From Monarcha castaneiventris obscurior (Eukaryota > Chordata > Aves > Passeriformes > Monarchidae), in NCBI GenBank assembly GCA_026261815.1, contig JAMPIT010000258.1, forward strand, positions 9,849,501 to 9,913,500: a stretch of 64,000 nt of DNA. Direction: 5' to 3'. Made by a program: the position numbers and the translations under genes. The notes under the pieces were generated by a model that was not told the origin of the DNA, ran no database searches, and saw nothing but the letters and a program-made list of their open reading frames with translations. Shown here in pieces: positions 43,493 to 57,800 of this stretch. Numbering within the stretch: position 1 is the first letter of the stretch; each line of letters begins with the position of its first letter.

Positions 43493-43498
43493 ATTAAA
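43493..43498 (+). terminator. TMEM53: Candidate TMEM53 polyadenylation signal
   Basis: ATTAAA about 620 bp after the stop codon. It is the first plausible variant signal I see, but other sites further on cannot be excluded. Confidence 0.35.
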
Positions 43499-43499
43499 T

Positions 43500-46400
43500 A
43501 GCTGAGATGGAACAGTCAAAGCTCTCTGATCTTGGTGGGAGCTCAAATGTTTGCGATAACTTTTGTGTTCTTCAACCCACAAGTTTAAGCTAACATTTTT
43601 GAATGTGTCTAGTGTTTTTTTTCCTCTTCCTTCCAGTCTTGTGTGTGTTCTGAGTAGTTTTACTTTCTTGGAGAGCTACTCATTTGTTACTGTACGTCTT
43701 TGAGCAGCCTATATTTTGCATCTGGATATTCAGGGAAACTTTCAGGTTACAGCTGTGCCCAGACCCCAGAAACAGAAAGGTGGAATTGCAGAAGAAAATG
43801 GAACTGTTGGTTGGAGCTGTGCTTTACACTGGGTATTTCTTAAATCACCTCCACTCTACAAATGACCATGAAGTATGATGTTTTTGTCCATAATGTTCTC
43901 TTCAGATGATCAGTCTTTGCATTCCATTCAATGTGTACAAGAAGTTAATTCCTTCCACTTAGTGAAAAAGTAGCACATTGCACTGCACTTCATCCATGTT
44001 TGGGTTTAGGTTTTGTTGTTTGTTTTGGGGGAGAAGTGGGGATAAAGACAGAGGAGAGCCTGCTGATATGTTTATGCTATATCACAGCATAGCAAGTTAA
44101 TTAATAACATGGTGAACAGGTTTAGCCAACTTTAAATTGCCAGGAAGAAGCTCTGGTGGGCTGTGACATAGGCCTGCTTGAACAAGGAGCTGCCCTGGAG
44201 AGGTAGGCACTTAAAAAGCAGGAGGATTTTTGCAAAAGGTTCTGCCAGTGGGTAGCTGTGCTGGTCTTGCCCACCCTTGGGTGGCTGTCATCCACAATTA
44301 CAAAACTCTTGCTGTTCTGGATTGAAATGCAGAGGAGGAGGTCCTTGGGAAGCACTAAAGTGATTTGGAAATTTAAAACAAGAACTGTAACACCTCACAC
44401 AAGTGAAAGCACAGGGTGAGTGGCACTGGTGACCACACAGCTGTTTGTAGCAGACTATTGTGACAAGGCTCATTTACAGCAGAATAACCCCATGATGGGC
44501 ATGGTTTTAGAGGGTGGGCTGGGTTGTATATGGGATAGGTGAGAATTAACTGAAAAGGGGCTGATGACCTAGTTTGTCTTTGATTTTTTTAAAGTGAAAA
44601 CTCTCTCCAGGCACAGGAGCTGTTGTTGCTCGGGATTCAGTCTTCTCTAGGTGTAATCCCAGTTCCAGCTTCCGTTGTGACAATGGGGTGTGAGGGCTAC
44701 CCTGTGGTAAAAGCCTTCAGCCTTCCCCTTTTCAGGGAGAAATTCTTGTTTCTAGGGTTTGGACCTGTGAAATCCTGGCATGGTCCCCTATCTCCAGAAA
44801 GCCCATCAGAGATGTCCCAGCTTTTTTAAGACACCTGGTTTGTGCTGTCAGTGCTGTAACTCCTGAGCTGTGATGTGTTCATCTGCCTTGTCAGAGATCT
44901 GGGCTGGGGCTTCTCAGTATGCAGCCTGTTTGTGGCACTGTGAACACTCTGGGGGAGCCGAGGTGATAAAGGCTATTTAACCAGCACTTGCCCTCCTGCT
45001 GGTTTCTACAGGTTCAGTATTTACAGATCAGTTAAACACTCCATAACATACGCCTCTGAATTAATACAGTTGTTCCTGGGAATCTGCTGTTCCTGTTTAT
45101 TGCTGTGGTGTTGAACTTCTCCTATTTAAGGACTTGGGCTATTGCAGAACATGGCTGGCAGGAGCTGGACCTAAACCCTCTGCCCTTGCCTGACAGGATG
45201 GTGAAGCTTCCTCTGGGAAGAGCCTCACATGCCAGCTGTACCTTCCACCCTCAGTTTTACCTCCCCACCACGGGATTGCCACTTGCCCAGCTCAGTCCAG
45301 CTCAGCCCTGCTTCCCCACTTTCCAGGGCAGCAGGCAGGGAGCGGGTGCTGCCTGCTGGAGCTGCACAGTCGGAGGTGTCCTGAGCTTTGCAAATAGGAA
45401 CCTGCTCACAGGCATTTCCACTGCTGCAAAACTGACTTGAAATTCGGGGTAATTTGTGTACACACACACTGAGAGCAGGATGATCTCGGGCAAGCCAGTG
45501 ATTTACAGCACCAGTCTTCGGGGTGGGTTTTGTTTTCCGAGTCCCAGCAAGTTTTAATTCCAGTTGTGAGCACCGTGTGATATGCTGCCCTCTGCTTTCC
45601 TGTACTGAGTGTGTGCCCCCACCTTCCTGCCCTCCGTATTCCTGTGGCTTGTTATTTGAAACAGAAGGTTAATAACTTGGAGCCCGAAGGCACATGGCTG
45701 AGAACTGATCCAAGCACTACTGGATTTACAAAAACCCAGCCTCAGACCCTTAATCCTTGCTAAACGGTCACGGTTTGGCGCAGCCGGTGTTTCTAAAGAG
45801 CTTCAGCCTGAACACTGAAAGCCCAAAGGTTGTGATATCTTGGCAAATCCAGGTAAATCTCTGAGATGAGCTATGGGGAGGAGGGGCACTGCAGATCTGT
45901 TCATTGGGAGGAAAAATGTGGCATCCCTGGGCTTGCCTCGAGGGTAGGGAGTGGGATGTGGCCCGGAGCTTGTTTTCTTGCAGTCCAGCCCTCATGTGCA
46001 GGCTGTGAAACAGTGTGGGTGAAACACCAACAGTGGTGGGAGAGGAGGATGCTCACAGCTGGCTGCTACGGTTGTGGGAAAGCAAAATTAACTTCCCCTC
46101 AGTAACAAAATCCATTTGAGTGTTTCCTGTGAGGGAACCGACTCCCGGCTTGCTCCCCCGTCCTGCCTTCTCTCCGCAGGCAGTGGTGATGTTACATGAT
46201 GGTTTTGAAAAAGAAAAAAAGCCACTCGGTGGTCAGGGTGGCCCTTGTGCCTGGGCTGGAGGGTGCTCAGCTGCTCCTGGCAGGGCTGGGAGGGTGTCAG
46301 TGCAGCCAGAGCTCCCTGTGGCTCTGCAGGAGGCTGTGGTGGGGAACTGGGCAGGCCAGGGGCAGGATCCAGCCAGCCAGGGGCCAGTTTCTGGAGCCGG

Positions 46401-47940
46401 GGAGAACATCTTGCAGCAAGAGTAATTCAAATTAGGCCCCTGGGTGGAGACTGACCTGTGCCCACACCTCATAATGGTGTTTTAAAGATATGTTGGCTGA
46501 GGTCCTATTTTTGTGCGTGTTGGGATGCTGCAGGGTATATGCGTGGAGCTCTGCCAGTGATGGAAAAGTGGGAACGGACGGGATGGAAGCAAGCAATCCA
46601 AGCATCCCGAACAGTGACGGAGGGAGGCGTGAGGCTGGTCTGCATTGCCCCTGGAGGTGAGGGAGGAGGAGCTGGCAGAGGCGGCCCTGCAGAGCCCCGG
46701 GCCGGGCGGGAGCAGCTCCACGAGATGGCAGCAGGACCCCTCTTTCCTGCACGGAGCGATTTCACCAGGAGAGAGCTGAGCAGAGCCTGGGGAAGAGCCA
46801 ACAGCACGGCTCAGCCCAGCGCTTCTGTGCGCCTGAGAGCATCTCCTGCAAAAGGGCTCCTCTTGGGGCAAGGAAAAAGACCAGCAAGAACTAACTCCGA
46901 TGACAAGAACTAGAGATTGTGAGCTAGTACAGAACAGCATCTCTCCCTAGGGCTGCCGGCCTCTGGTATTTGTGCTAGATCCCATTTCTCAGCTTTAACT
47001 GATTGTTAAAACCAAAAGTCTGTCTAACAGCAGGAATAGCTTTCCTGACCTTCCACACCAGCAGGCTCGGTTGCAGCACTTCCCTCTCCATGCCCCAGGG
47101 AAGGTTATTTGTTTTTTAAGTGAATCTGTGTAATAGTGTGATCAAGCAGACCACGGCCCAACTTCTGGGAACTCCATGTATCAGGACCCTGGAGCTCCCT
47201 TGGGTTCCCTGTAGTCCCCAAGCCCTGGGAAAGGAGATTGAGCTTAGTCCTGAAAAGGCTGGCAGGACCCCCCGAGCACACAGGGCTGGAGCTTAGGAGG
47301 CAATTAGGAAACAGGATAGCACAAATGGGGGCCAACAGCCACCACCTGATTCCTCTCCTAACGCCCCCTTGTCCAGCACACCCGCACAGCTCCTTCACCC
47401 AGCCTGGGGCACGGGCATCCCTCCATGCCCTTCCCTTTGAACTTGACCCCCCTATCCCCTCATTTGTGCATCCTCACGTGGCTGCAAGCCCACCCCAGCA
47501 CCTTCAGAGACAGGCTGTGTAGGCAGGGCTGGGGTGGGCAGAGGTGGCCATGGCATCCTTCGGTCACCCCCCCAAACCTATGGGGGCGGGGGCAGGGAGA
47601 GCTTGGGCAGCCCCTGCCCCCGCGGAGTGATGGATGAGCTGACAATAGGGTATTGATAAGGAATTAACCTTGAGCCCTTCTTGCTTCAGTGTCAATAGAG
47701 CAGGAGCCAAGTACACACGTTTGATTGGAAATCCGTGTTTGGCCTCTGCTGCCTCCGAGCCCATCGAAGGAGAGAGATGAGAGGGGGATGTGAACTGTCC
47801 TGCTGCCCCCTCCCCAGCTGGGAACCCCCCTGGCAGGTTCCTCTCAGCTTCCCCAGCCCCCTGCTGCTGGAGCTGGCCATGGGCACCCAGCTCTAGAGGC
47901 TGCAGCAGCCTCTGTGCCCCCAGCCTGGCATGTGTAGGGC
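43500..47940. other. Intergenic between converging TMEM53 and RNF220
   Basis: I see no exons. Open frames near 46.2-46.9 and 47.2-47.6 kb are GC-rich without family resemblance. Confidence 0.45.
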
Positions 47941-47994
47941 TGGGTACCAGGGCCTCCCTTGTTCCCTGAAGGGCCTGTGCCCATCCTGCACTGG

Positions 47995-48250
47995 CCTACA
48001 CTCTGAGCAGTTTGTTTAATTAAGTGTTTTGCCTAATGGGATTGCCTCATTTCCATAACAAACTGGCGGGCTGTCATTAGGTGGGCTCCCTCATTCATTA
48101 CTGTTAATTAGATATGGATCCCCCAGAAGGCGGCGCGGGGTGATGAACGAGGCCCCTGACACACGCTATTACACATTAGCATTTTCTCAATATATCCGAT
48201 ACATCACGGTCCTCCGCTTCCTAAAGATATTTTAAATAAAATATTAGCAG
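47995..48250. promoter_or_regulatory. Candidate conserved enhancer downstream of RNF220
   Basis: An AT-rich block inside GC-rich surroundings with dense homeodomain-type cores: GTTTAATTAAGTG, GTTAATTAGATATGG, CTATTACACATTAGC, plus a GATATGGATC. Sharp composition boundaries and intact motif clusters are typical of vertebrate conserved noncoding elements. Conservation itself was not tested. Confidence 0.4.
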
Positions 48251-51019
48251 CCTGCTGTGGGGTAGGTGGAGAGAGAGGGAGGGAGGGAGGGTTTCTGCCC
48301 CTTTCCCTGGCCTCAGGCCTCCTTTGGACTGAAAGTGGATGGGAGAGTGGCTGAGACGCTCCGCTGCTCCTTGCCAGCCAAAAAAGCGGCCAAATCCCCC
48401 CTTTTCCCTATCCTTGCCACAGCAGATGGAAAGAGGTCCCTGACATCCCTACAGCCTCCTCCCGTCAGCCTGGGGACCCCCCGCACCCCATCCCTGGGGG
48501 CCACAGCCACGGGGAGGGGTTTGAAAACAGCCCATTGACCCATCTGCAGAATGTTTGTAAACCAAAAGCGTCGGCGCCAGCCGCGTGCCGGGGGCAACCC
48601 GACCTCTGTCCCCCCGCCCCAGCAGCCTCCCAGTCCCTGTGTCGGGGTAACCCTACACTGCACCGGGGGCCCCTAATGCAGGATGTATAGATCTGTTGGG
48701 GCTGGGCATCTCCTGCCCCCAACTAATGCAGCCGATGAGACTTCATTATGGGGGTGTCCCCCGAGGGGTGCCCTTCGCCCTGCCCTCCTGGCTCTGGGGG
48801 AAGGCCAGTTGGGGGAACCCACCCGTGGTGGGGTCTGGCGCGTGTCCCAGCATCCCCCTGCATCTGTCCCTGCATCCCAAACAGGACCAGGACTCCCCTC
48901 TGGGACCGTACTCACATCCAGGGCCTGCAGCATGTGGGGGGTGTCTCCTCCGCTGCCTCTCGCCTGCAAAGGGAAACACAGAGAGGCAGAAAGCGCCCGA
49001 GAAGATTTATACTTGTTTAATTAATGTCAAATGTAGTTTACAAACGGGAGTGACAAGTACCTCTTTGTATAGTATACACTGACACACAATCATCGACACA
49101 CCGGAATATCGCTTTGTGCAACTGGGATTCTTTGGGCAAAGATAGGTAACTCTGATATTTCAGTTTTTTTAAATTTTTTAAAATCATTTAAACTCATTAC
49201 AGAAGAGGGGAAGTGGCGGATGCCTGGTACAAACTTGGATGCCTCTCTCCCCAGCATTCCCCCTGCGGCTTCCCCCTTGAAAACAAGGGATGGCTTTACA
49301 ATTTAAACAAAAAAAATTAAACCAAAAATAAACCCCAAAACAAAGAACCAATGACTAGTTACATATGGTTTTACACATACGTACACAGAGCACACGGCTG
49401 GTCCACAACACCTGCCAGAAAGGCCCTGGGAAGGAGCCAGGCTATTTCCAAGGAAGGGCTGGGTTGGGGTGTCCTGCCCTCTTGCCCTTCCTGGCTGCCT
49501 CTCAAACCCACCTGGCTGCACCCTCTCCATCTCTGAGACCTCAGCACCAGCACACTCCCAGCTCAGCCATGTGCCCCGCAAATTTTTCTCCCTTTACAAA
49601 TCCAGCCTGAGCTGTGCATGCCTGCCCTTCCCCTGCATTGTGCTGCTGGCCCCAGGGTTACCCTGCAGTGACAGCCCCTGCCCGCAGTTCCCCATGGAGG
49701 CAGGACCCTCTGGGGTGCCTCGGCTTCCCCTGGTTCCCGGGAGCTCTGCTGGCAAATGTCCCTGAGCAGAGGGGGCTGCAGCTCTCTGGTCTCAGAGGCC
49801 ACACACCACTATGAGCTTGGAGACAACAGAAACTCCCAATTAGGAATTGTCACCTTTTGATGAGATGTTTATGAAATAACAGCTCCTTCAATTTCGTTTG
49901 GGTTTTTTTTTGGGTGCAGTGGGATCCTTCTGAAATCACTCAGGAGATGCCAAGGCTGCAGCTGTTCTCTGCAAAAGAGCTCAGGGTAGGGAAGCAGCAG
50001 TGGGACTGTCACATCCCACATGCATCCTGCTTCCCCAGCCCTTCCCTCCCTGGAAATACCCCAGCAGCGCTGGGGTCCCAACTCCAAACCCCTCATCCAT
50101 TGCTGTTTCCAGACTCTATTAAACTGCCCCAGATGAGCTTTCTCATCTCCCTGTCTTCTGGCTGCAGTGAGCTGGCACCCCACAACTGCCCAGGGAGCCG
50201 TGGCAGGGATGCACAGTGTGGGGCTGGGAGAAGTCCCAAGGCTTTGGGAAATGGGTCAGTATCTGTTTTTTGGATCCTGACAGTAAAAGAAAGAACAACA
50301 AAAAACCAGGCCAGATGGCAGCTTTGGTTAAGGCTGAGGATATGGGAGACAGGGATGAGCGTGAGGGACTGCATGGAAGAAGCTGGGGCTGCGGGGAACC
50401 TCTGGGTCCAGCTGAGAGCGTCTCTGCTGAACCCCGGGGGTGGCACTGGGGACGAGACAGGGCTGGCTTGGCTCTCTGCCCAAGTGCCAAAACCTCTCAG
50501 GAAAAATGCAGGCTGCAGGAGAGTGGGAGCTGGGGGAAGCGAGAACAGGGCAGGGCTGGCTCTGCAGGGCTTGCATGGCTCTGCCTGGCAGCCCCACAAG
50601 GGAACTGGCTGAGTCTCTCTGGGCAAAGCCACCAGCAAGACCATCCCACTCCTTGCCATCCCCACCGTCCTGCCTCAGCACCGTCCTGAGCAGCCCAGGC
50701 ATCCTCAGCCAGGAAATGCTGCCCAGAGGAGGAAAGCAAAGCCAGGCCGGGCAGGGGAAGGGGCTGGAGGAGCACAGGGATCAGCCGGAGCCTCGAGCAG
50801 GCACTCCCAGCCAGGGGAGAGGGCAGTGCTCTGACAGACCCCCTCTTTCCAGCTCCTCACCGCTGGGAAAGACAAAGGGGGCTGAGCCAGATTCCCCCTG
50901 TCCTGCCTGGCCCCCCGGTGAGGAGTTAAAAGCTGTGTCTTTCCGGGGATAACGATTCTATTATAAATAGCCCCATTAGCTACAACTAATGACAAAAATC
51001 CACCTCCTCTACTCCCCAT

Positions 51020-51884
51020 AAGTTCTGTAAGTTATGGGCAATGCTACAGCCATTACTAAAAGCTGTTAACTTCATATCTGAATGAGGAAATATACACCAC
51101 AGAACATTAAACCATTTATATTATATATATGTATATATATACTTTTTTTAAACTAATGACTTTAATGCCAAAACTTTGCTGAACCAAGAAAAATATGGGT
51201 TTAATGTTCTCTGCTCATTTTTTTTTCTTCTTTAAAAAAAATACAACCCAAAGAAAAGAAAGGGAAACTTATTAGTATGTAATGTTTGAGTCTATCCCAT
51301 TTATACACAACATTGTAAACATATATAATCTATATTACATGTGCTTCATTTCTGCCTGGGTGTGTTTTTTTTTTTCTTTAAACCTTTTAGTTATCACTAG
51401 AACACCACAAAAAACCAAAACAGAACCAAACAAAAAAATCAAACCAAAACAAATAAAAACAAAACAAAAACTGATCAAAGAACACAAGTTACAGGTTATT
51501 TAACATCTTTCTGTCAAGGGTCCCTTCCCCAGTCTCCTGGGGGCAGAGTGGTCAACAACACAGTCCAAAGGAGGGCTCACGAGCCATCCGCAAAGCAAAG
51601 CCAGCTCCAGGGAACGGGTGATGGGGAACACTGGTTTTAAAAAAGGGGGCTTCACAACAAAGGATTTGGTTTTGCCCGCTGCAGATGCTGAAGGAGGTCT
51701 CAAATTGCAGGACCTGGCAGCCGAGGCTCCCCACTGCTCCTGTATCCTCGAGTCCATGTCTGGAGTCTCTGGTTTGTTTTTTCTTTACATTTTAAAACGT
51801 CTTTTTTTTGTTGTGGTCGTTCTTCTCCCCCTGGGTGTGATGAGCTGAGCCGAGTCGCTGGGTCCCGCCCTCCCGCTGGGTCCT
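51020..51884 (-). other. RNF220: Proximal RNF220 3' UTR
   Basis: Begins after the stop at 51885. Variant polyadenylation signals (ATTAAA on the minus strand) lie at 51166-51161 and 51205-51200, giving a UTR of about 0.7 kb. Another ATTAAA at 49021-49016 could end a longer form of about 2.9 kb. Which is used is not visible. Confidence 0.35.
51121..51142. repeat. (AT)n microsatellite
   Basis: Alternating AT/GTAT run within the presumed RNF220 3' UTR. Confidence 0.8.
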
Positions 51885-54800
51885 TCATAAGTAGATGCGC
51901 CGAAGGTCTCCAGGAGACGTGATGGTGTTACACTGAGGACAGAGCTTCTTGGCACCCTGCAACCAGCAGATGAGATGCACAGCGTGAGAGCGTGAAGGAC
52001 ATCCCTGCCCTTGGCCTGGGATTGCAGGAGAAGCAAGGCCCTCCAGGCAGGGCCATGGCCTCCAACAGTGAGCACAAGATGTGTGAAGGGAGTCCCAATG
52101 CCTTCCTTGCCTGCCCTGCAAGCCCCTTGTCCTGCTCCAGTCCCTGGTATGAGGCAGCTGGACAAGCAGGAGCGTCTGCAGGGGGCTGAAACCCAGAGCC
52201 AAAGTGCATCACCCAACTCAGCGCTGCTGTCGCCACTGGTCACCAGGGAGATCTGCTCCTTTTTGTTTCCTTTGCTCACCTGCATCCCTCAATGAGCCAG
52301 CCCAGGTCACTGAACAGGCAGAAAATCAACCCAGCTGGATCAAGTGAAGTTTTCAGCAGGGATGACTGAGCTGGTTCACGGGGAGCTCGGACCACCCCTT
52401 TCAGGGCAGTGCAATGGGGCACTGCCTCGCCCATCCTGCAAAAGCCTATGAGCTGCTGGCATGAAAGAACCCCCTGTCCCATCCCCCCAGCTCACACTGA
52501 AGCTGCAGAGGTGAGTCTGTTCTGCCAAGGTGAGCTGGAAACAGCCAACTGATGTTAGCTGGGGTGGGGTAATGGGTGGCCGACAGGAACCCTACATGAA
52601 ATAAAACAAGGGCTGATGTGCCATCTATCACTGAGCCTGACAGCAAGAGGGTGTTAATAAGCTTCAGAATCGGGGTCAACCTAAGCTGGTCATCATTAGA
52701 TTGGCAGATGTGACAGACAACTGATGGGAAAAACGACAGAAAGATGGCTCTGCTGTGAGGAAGCCTCCCATCTACAGCACCAGCAGCGTGGGAAATTGGG
52801 ATGGCCTGGCTTTTCGTACCCACCACAGCCTTAACACGACCTCCTGATGCACAGAACTGAGCACAGGCTCTGCCAGAGCACCCCAAGTTTTGCTCACTGC
52901 TGTCAGACAGGTCCTTCCTGCAGCACTTGGCGTGACAAGTGAGCTGCCAGGAATGCAACCCCTTGTGAGAGCCTGCAGGCTTGCATAGGGCTTTCTGGCA
53001 CAGCTGAGGATGTTTGGTTCAGCGGTGCTGCTGCTCTCCCTGAGCAGGGCTTGTTGCAGTACCTGCAGCAGTGAGAGCAGCAGCAGGGCAGGACTGTGAC
53101 CTGCCACACTTGCACTGCTACCTGCACTTGGGTACATCCCTAGCAGAGCAGCTGGCACTGCTGCCTACCAAAGGCAAGCATCCTTAGAACAGGTCCTCTC
53201 TGTTCTGTGACAACACCTGCAAAGACAGCACAGGAGCCTTCTCCCCTGGAAGCTACCTGGACTAAGGAGAATCTGGAGGAGACAACCCCAGGTACAGAAA
53301 GTTTACATGTCACGTTGGTTCTGTAGTACTGAGTCCTACTGCAGTTTGGAACCAGCCCCCTCCCTGCTCCCACTTGCACATTAGTCCTGGCAGACGTGGA
53401 CTTGCACACCATTCCCTGAGCTTTGGCCTTCTGAACAACCAGGTCCCATTTGACAGCCCCCCCTGCCAGTGGCTCAGCTGCTGATGGAACACACGTGGGG
53501 ACCACGGGCACCTGCACCTGATCCAAACCAGCCACACACAAAGTCCTGTTGAGCTAGAGCTGAATGAAATGTAAAAGACACCCAAAACACCCTGGGCATC
53601 ACTCTCAGGGTGAGTGACAGGCTGGCAGTCTGAAGGAGGACAGAGCACTGGTGGTCTGGATGGCACACCTAACACCGGTGCTGATGCCTGTGGGCACATC
53701 CTTCTAGTTATTTTGGGACAACTACTGTGTTTAGATTTTCAGCCTTCCAGGGCAGGGACTGTCCCACTGTGCCTGTGCAATGCATCATGCAGCCCCATGA
53801 AGTGGTATTCACTGACTGTGGACTTGGCATGCTGGATTCTGGGAGGAGCAAGTACAAACTGTAACTCAAAGGAAAGGCTTAAAATGCTGATGAAATGGAA
53901 ACTTGACTGCACTGGACTTTGGCAGAGCCTGTTTATTTAACATGCCTCTTTGCTTATGCTCAACACCACAGCTTTGGATCTCTAAAATTAGAAATGGCAA
54001 GCTCTATTCTGCATATCCCAGTAAAAACTTGCTGCAGTGGTGAAAACATGAAAGAGAAAAATCTAAACGTCTGCCCTATCTGCCACTGTGGTGGCACAGC
54101 AGCACTACCAAGGAGGGGCTCACTAATCTGGATGCAAATGCCATGAAATATCCTGTTTCAGTTGAGTCTCTGCTCAGTTCCATACAGTTCCCTTGTCCTT
54201 GGAGGCACCTGTTGCATCTAGTTGCCCTCTTGGCATCATCTTTGTAGCTGGAAGGAGTCCCAGAGGAAGTGGCAGGGAGATGCCGAGGAATTAACTCGCA
54301 GCATGTTGTCCAAGGGACAGCAGTTGGCAGCTGCCTGTTCAAGCTTTCCTGTGTGCCCTGACAAGCAGAAGTGTGCATGGGGACTTTAAGCATTCCAGGT
54401 GTGACTAGTGCCCATGTCTGTGTCCATGCTCTCCTTCCTAAGACAGGCTTACAGGCAAGAGGCAGCAAAGCATCCAACCAAAGGCTGCAGGTGCTCCTTA
54501 TAAGCACCAGCCCTCCACATTCAGTCCATGGGGATGGCAGAATGAGCCTGATGAAACCAACTGCATCTTTGCTGCTCTCTTGCAGGGCAAAGCAAGGTCA
54601 GGTATGCAATTCCCTCACACTACAGGGAAAGGGAAGATGGCTGGGTTTATCTTGCCAGACCCTGGGATCTCTGTCCCGGAGATCTGTTTTCTGCACCACA
54701 GGCTGATGGCTTTAGGGGGATCCAGTCTCCCACCTAAGGCTGAGAGCTGCACATGCACAGCCAGGGACAAGTTTTCAAACGTGTCACAAAGCAGAACCCA

Positions 54801-57800
54801 ACCACATGGAGCTTGACCTATTTTCTGCAAAAGCTACATGATCACAGACTGATTTAGGGAAGTGGTGGATGCTGCTTCACCTTCATGTGGGAAGTGTGGC
54901 TCATCCTTGAGCTCTGAAGCCTGGGTACATTGAAGGCAACAACGGCATCCTGGAAACCTTCAGCAGCCTGGCCTGAATTCTGTGCAGGCTGCACATGGCA
55001 TGCTGGGCCCAGGGCTCTGAGTCTCTCTAATACTCTGGACACTTGGGGATGAATTTTTCTTTTATATTATATGAAACTGTCCTCCTCTGCACACGTAAGT
55101 ATGTGTGGTAAATTCAGAACTAAGTCCTGGTTTCTTACTTTTTAGATTGAAGTTGCTCAGAACCTTGTTCCTTACATCTGACTTTTTGGTGTAGGTGTAC
55201 AACATTTATCTGCACCAGTGATTAAGCTCTCCTCTCTTGTGGAGAGGCACATAAGCTTGTACACACACACATGCTGGCACAGGCACAATGAAAAAGCGTT
55301 TGCTCCCCCACTGCTCACCTGCCAGCTGGGGTTACTAAACTTTTCCCTTGAAATAAAAATGCTGTGGAATAATAAGTCCCACCTGTCGGCCATTTATTTT
55401 TCTTTTTTTCCAGGTCCTTCTGCTCCTTTCATCATAGCTACATGGAAAAGCCTTGATGTGTTATAGCTGTGTGTGCTGGAGTAAAGGCCACCTCAGCTTT
55501 TCCATTATAAACCCCAGTTTTGAGGGGTTTATAAAACTCTGCTGCAAGAAGTTTGCTCCAGGGCTGTTACAAAGCAAAGAAATGGGGCTGGAACCAGGAT
55601 GGAGTTTATTTTTTCTCCTCCTTCCTTAATTAAAATTTGGCAAGTGATTGATCCACAATACAGGCTAATCACTTGGGGTAGTAGTTTGAAAAATGCATTA
55701 ACGAGAGCTGAGATGTTGAAAAGTCGTTAGGGCTTACATGGTGCCAGGAAGGATTGGAGTAGTTTGTCTTAAAGTTGCCTCTTAAAAAAAAATGGTGTGA
55801 CGTCTGCTATAAATTGGCTAAAGCAAGGAAACTCACAAGGAAGATTTAGGCACGTCCTGTGGGTCTAAAAATGGGCAATTTCCAAACAGAATATGTTACT
55901 AGGCACAGAGAATAAAGATACACACAAACAGAGCAGGCAAAGGAAGTAAAATCAAAGCAGAGAGATGACAGGAGGGACCCAAACCAAGAACCAGCTTCTT
56001 GCTAGGAAAGGAACTGAATGTCAAGATGCAATTCTCAACCAAGGCATCAGCCTCGTCTCCCACCCACGCCTCCACACAAAGTGTGGAGCTTCTTCTCTGC
56101 AGATGCTAATTCCCAGAGAAACAGTTGTCTTCCACTGCCATTGTGGGGTACCCTCCAGCTGTCAGGTAATGGGCTTAAACCACCAGGAGAACAACTTTTT
56201 TTACAGAGACTCCTCAAAGGGTGGAGCTCATTCCCACAGGCTGCCAGAGGCCAGAATTGAAAATTGCTAATTAATAACCAGAGAACCTCATGGCAAATGA
56301 GAACATCATAAAGGCTCAAGCGCAGCATCCTCCATGCAGCTGCTGACTCAGGAAGTCCCAATTTCACACCTGACTCCCTGAGGAATCACACAGAAGGGCT
56401 GCTCTGTATCTGTGCTGTTTTGTGCAGAACTACTCCAGCCCACATGGGATATATGGTACTAGAGCCTAGAAAATGTGGCAAGGCTAAGAATGTAGTAATT
56501 ACCAAAGATATAAATGTGTCAACTGCAGAGCACACATATATATCGATGGATTCCCTGGAAGCATTTTGTGATGAAGAAGGCTTTTTAGAAGGGATTTTTT
56601 CCTGCTCTTGTAGTTGTCATTTTCAAATAAGCCCAAGACGGGCAAGCAAAAGCCTGGAGTCAGAAAATACATGTGGGAAATGCTGGATCTGGCTTGTACA
56701 GGTGATGGGGGAAACTCAGTAAACTGCATTTGCTCAAATAAACCTGTCCTCTTTCAGCCCTTGCACCCACCAATAGCTCCATCACTGGCAAAAACCAGCC
56801 TGACTTAGCTTCTAACTCCATTTACTTTGTAAAGAAGGATACAAAGGATTGGGAAACCACAGAACTACAGCTCAGAGGGATGTCAAAAACTCGCCAACCC
56901 ATTCCCTGGGCAAGATCACCTCAACCTGAATTACTGCTGACAGACACACATCAAACCTGTTCTCACAAACCTCCAAGGATGGAGGTTCCAAACCTCCCCA
57001 GAAAATCACTAGAGCAGATGGCCAATCTCTTCTGTAAGAGCACTCTCCTCAGGAGAAGGAAAACACAAATCTCACCCACTATTAGCTGTAGGGTCCCTCT
57101 CAGTTAATGGGGAAAGATGGAGAAGGGGCAGACTCTGACAGAGGGAGATTCAGGCTGACTCAGGCTGCAGTCCAACAACCAGCTGAGGATGGACACCCAC
57201 CACGAGGACTGTCGACATTCAGGGAAAGGAACTCCACCTGCTGCTGCCCAGGCTAAGCCTTGCTCCTGCAACACCATTTCCTCTCCTACCTTTGAAGAAC
57301 CTGCACATGTTTTCAGGGTTTCCAAAGGGGATCACAGGTAAATCACTCCATGATCTTGGTTCTCTTAAGGCATCTCCAAGGTCCCTTTCTGCAACCCTAG
57401 CCTTTGCTTCACATTAATCTGACAAAGCAACAGCAGACAGAGATGGAATCACCTCTCTGATCAATGTTTCAACCCCAGAACTCACAGCCAGTTGATGTGC
57501 TGAGCTCCAGTATAATGGTACCTAAGCTAGAGAGCCCAGCAATCATTTGTGGTGTTAGTGATTAAAAGTCTCTCCCTTGCCCTTACCAACAGAACAGTTA
57601 TAATTTTGAATTGAACATCCAGAGCCAAAAGTCTAAAAACTTTATTTCATAAAGTCTAAGCCTTTTAAGACCCAATCCTCATCAGTGCCCTAAACACCAC
57701 TAAAGTGAGATGCTCAGATCATTGTAGTATTGTATCCTAGAAAATGTTTAAACCATAGGTCCATAGGCACATGTGAGCATCAAATTTCACCCTGTCTTCA

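Noticed and set aside
43109..43494. Overlapping 117-121-codon frames downstream of TMEM53
   Set aside because: They lie in the presumed TMEM53 3' UTR, in T-rich sequence giving Phe/Leu/Ser-rich translations on one strand and Lys/Glu-rich on the other.
49914..50952. Several frames of 150-230 codons
   Set aside because: They overlap each other in different frames on both strands, without splice structure or similarity, in GC-rich sequence downstream of RNF220.
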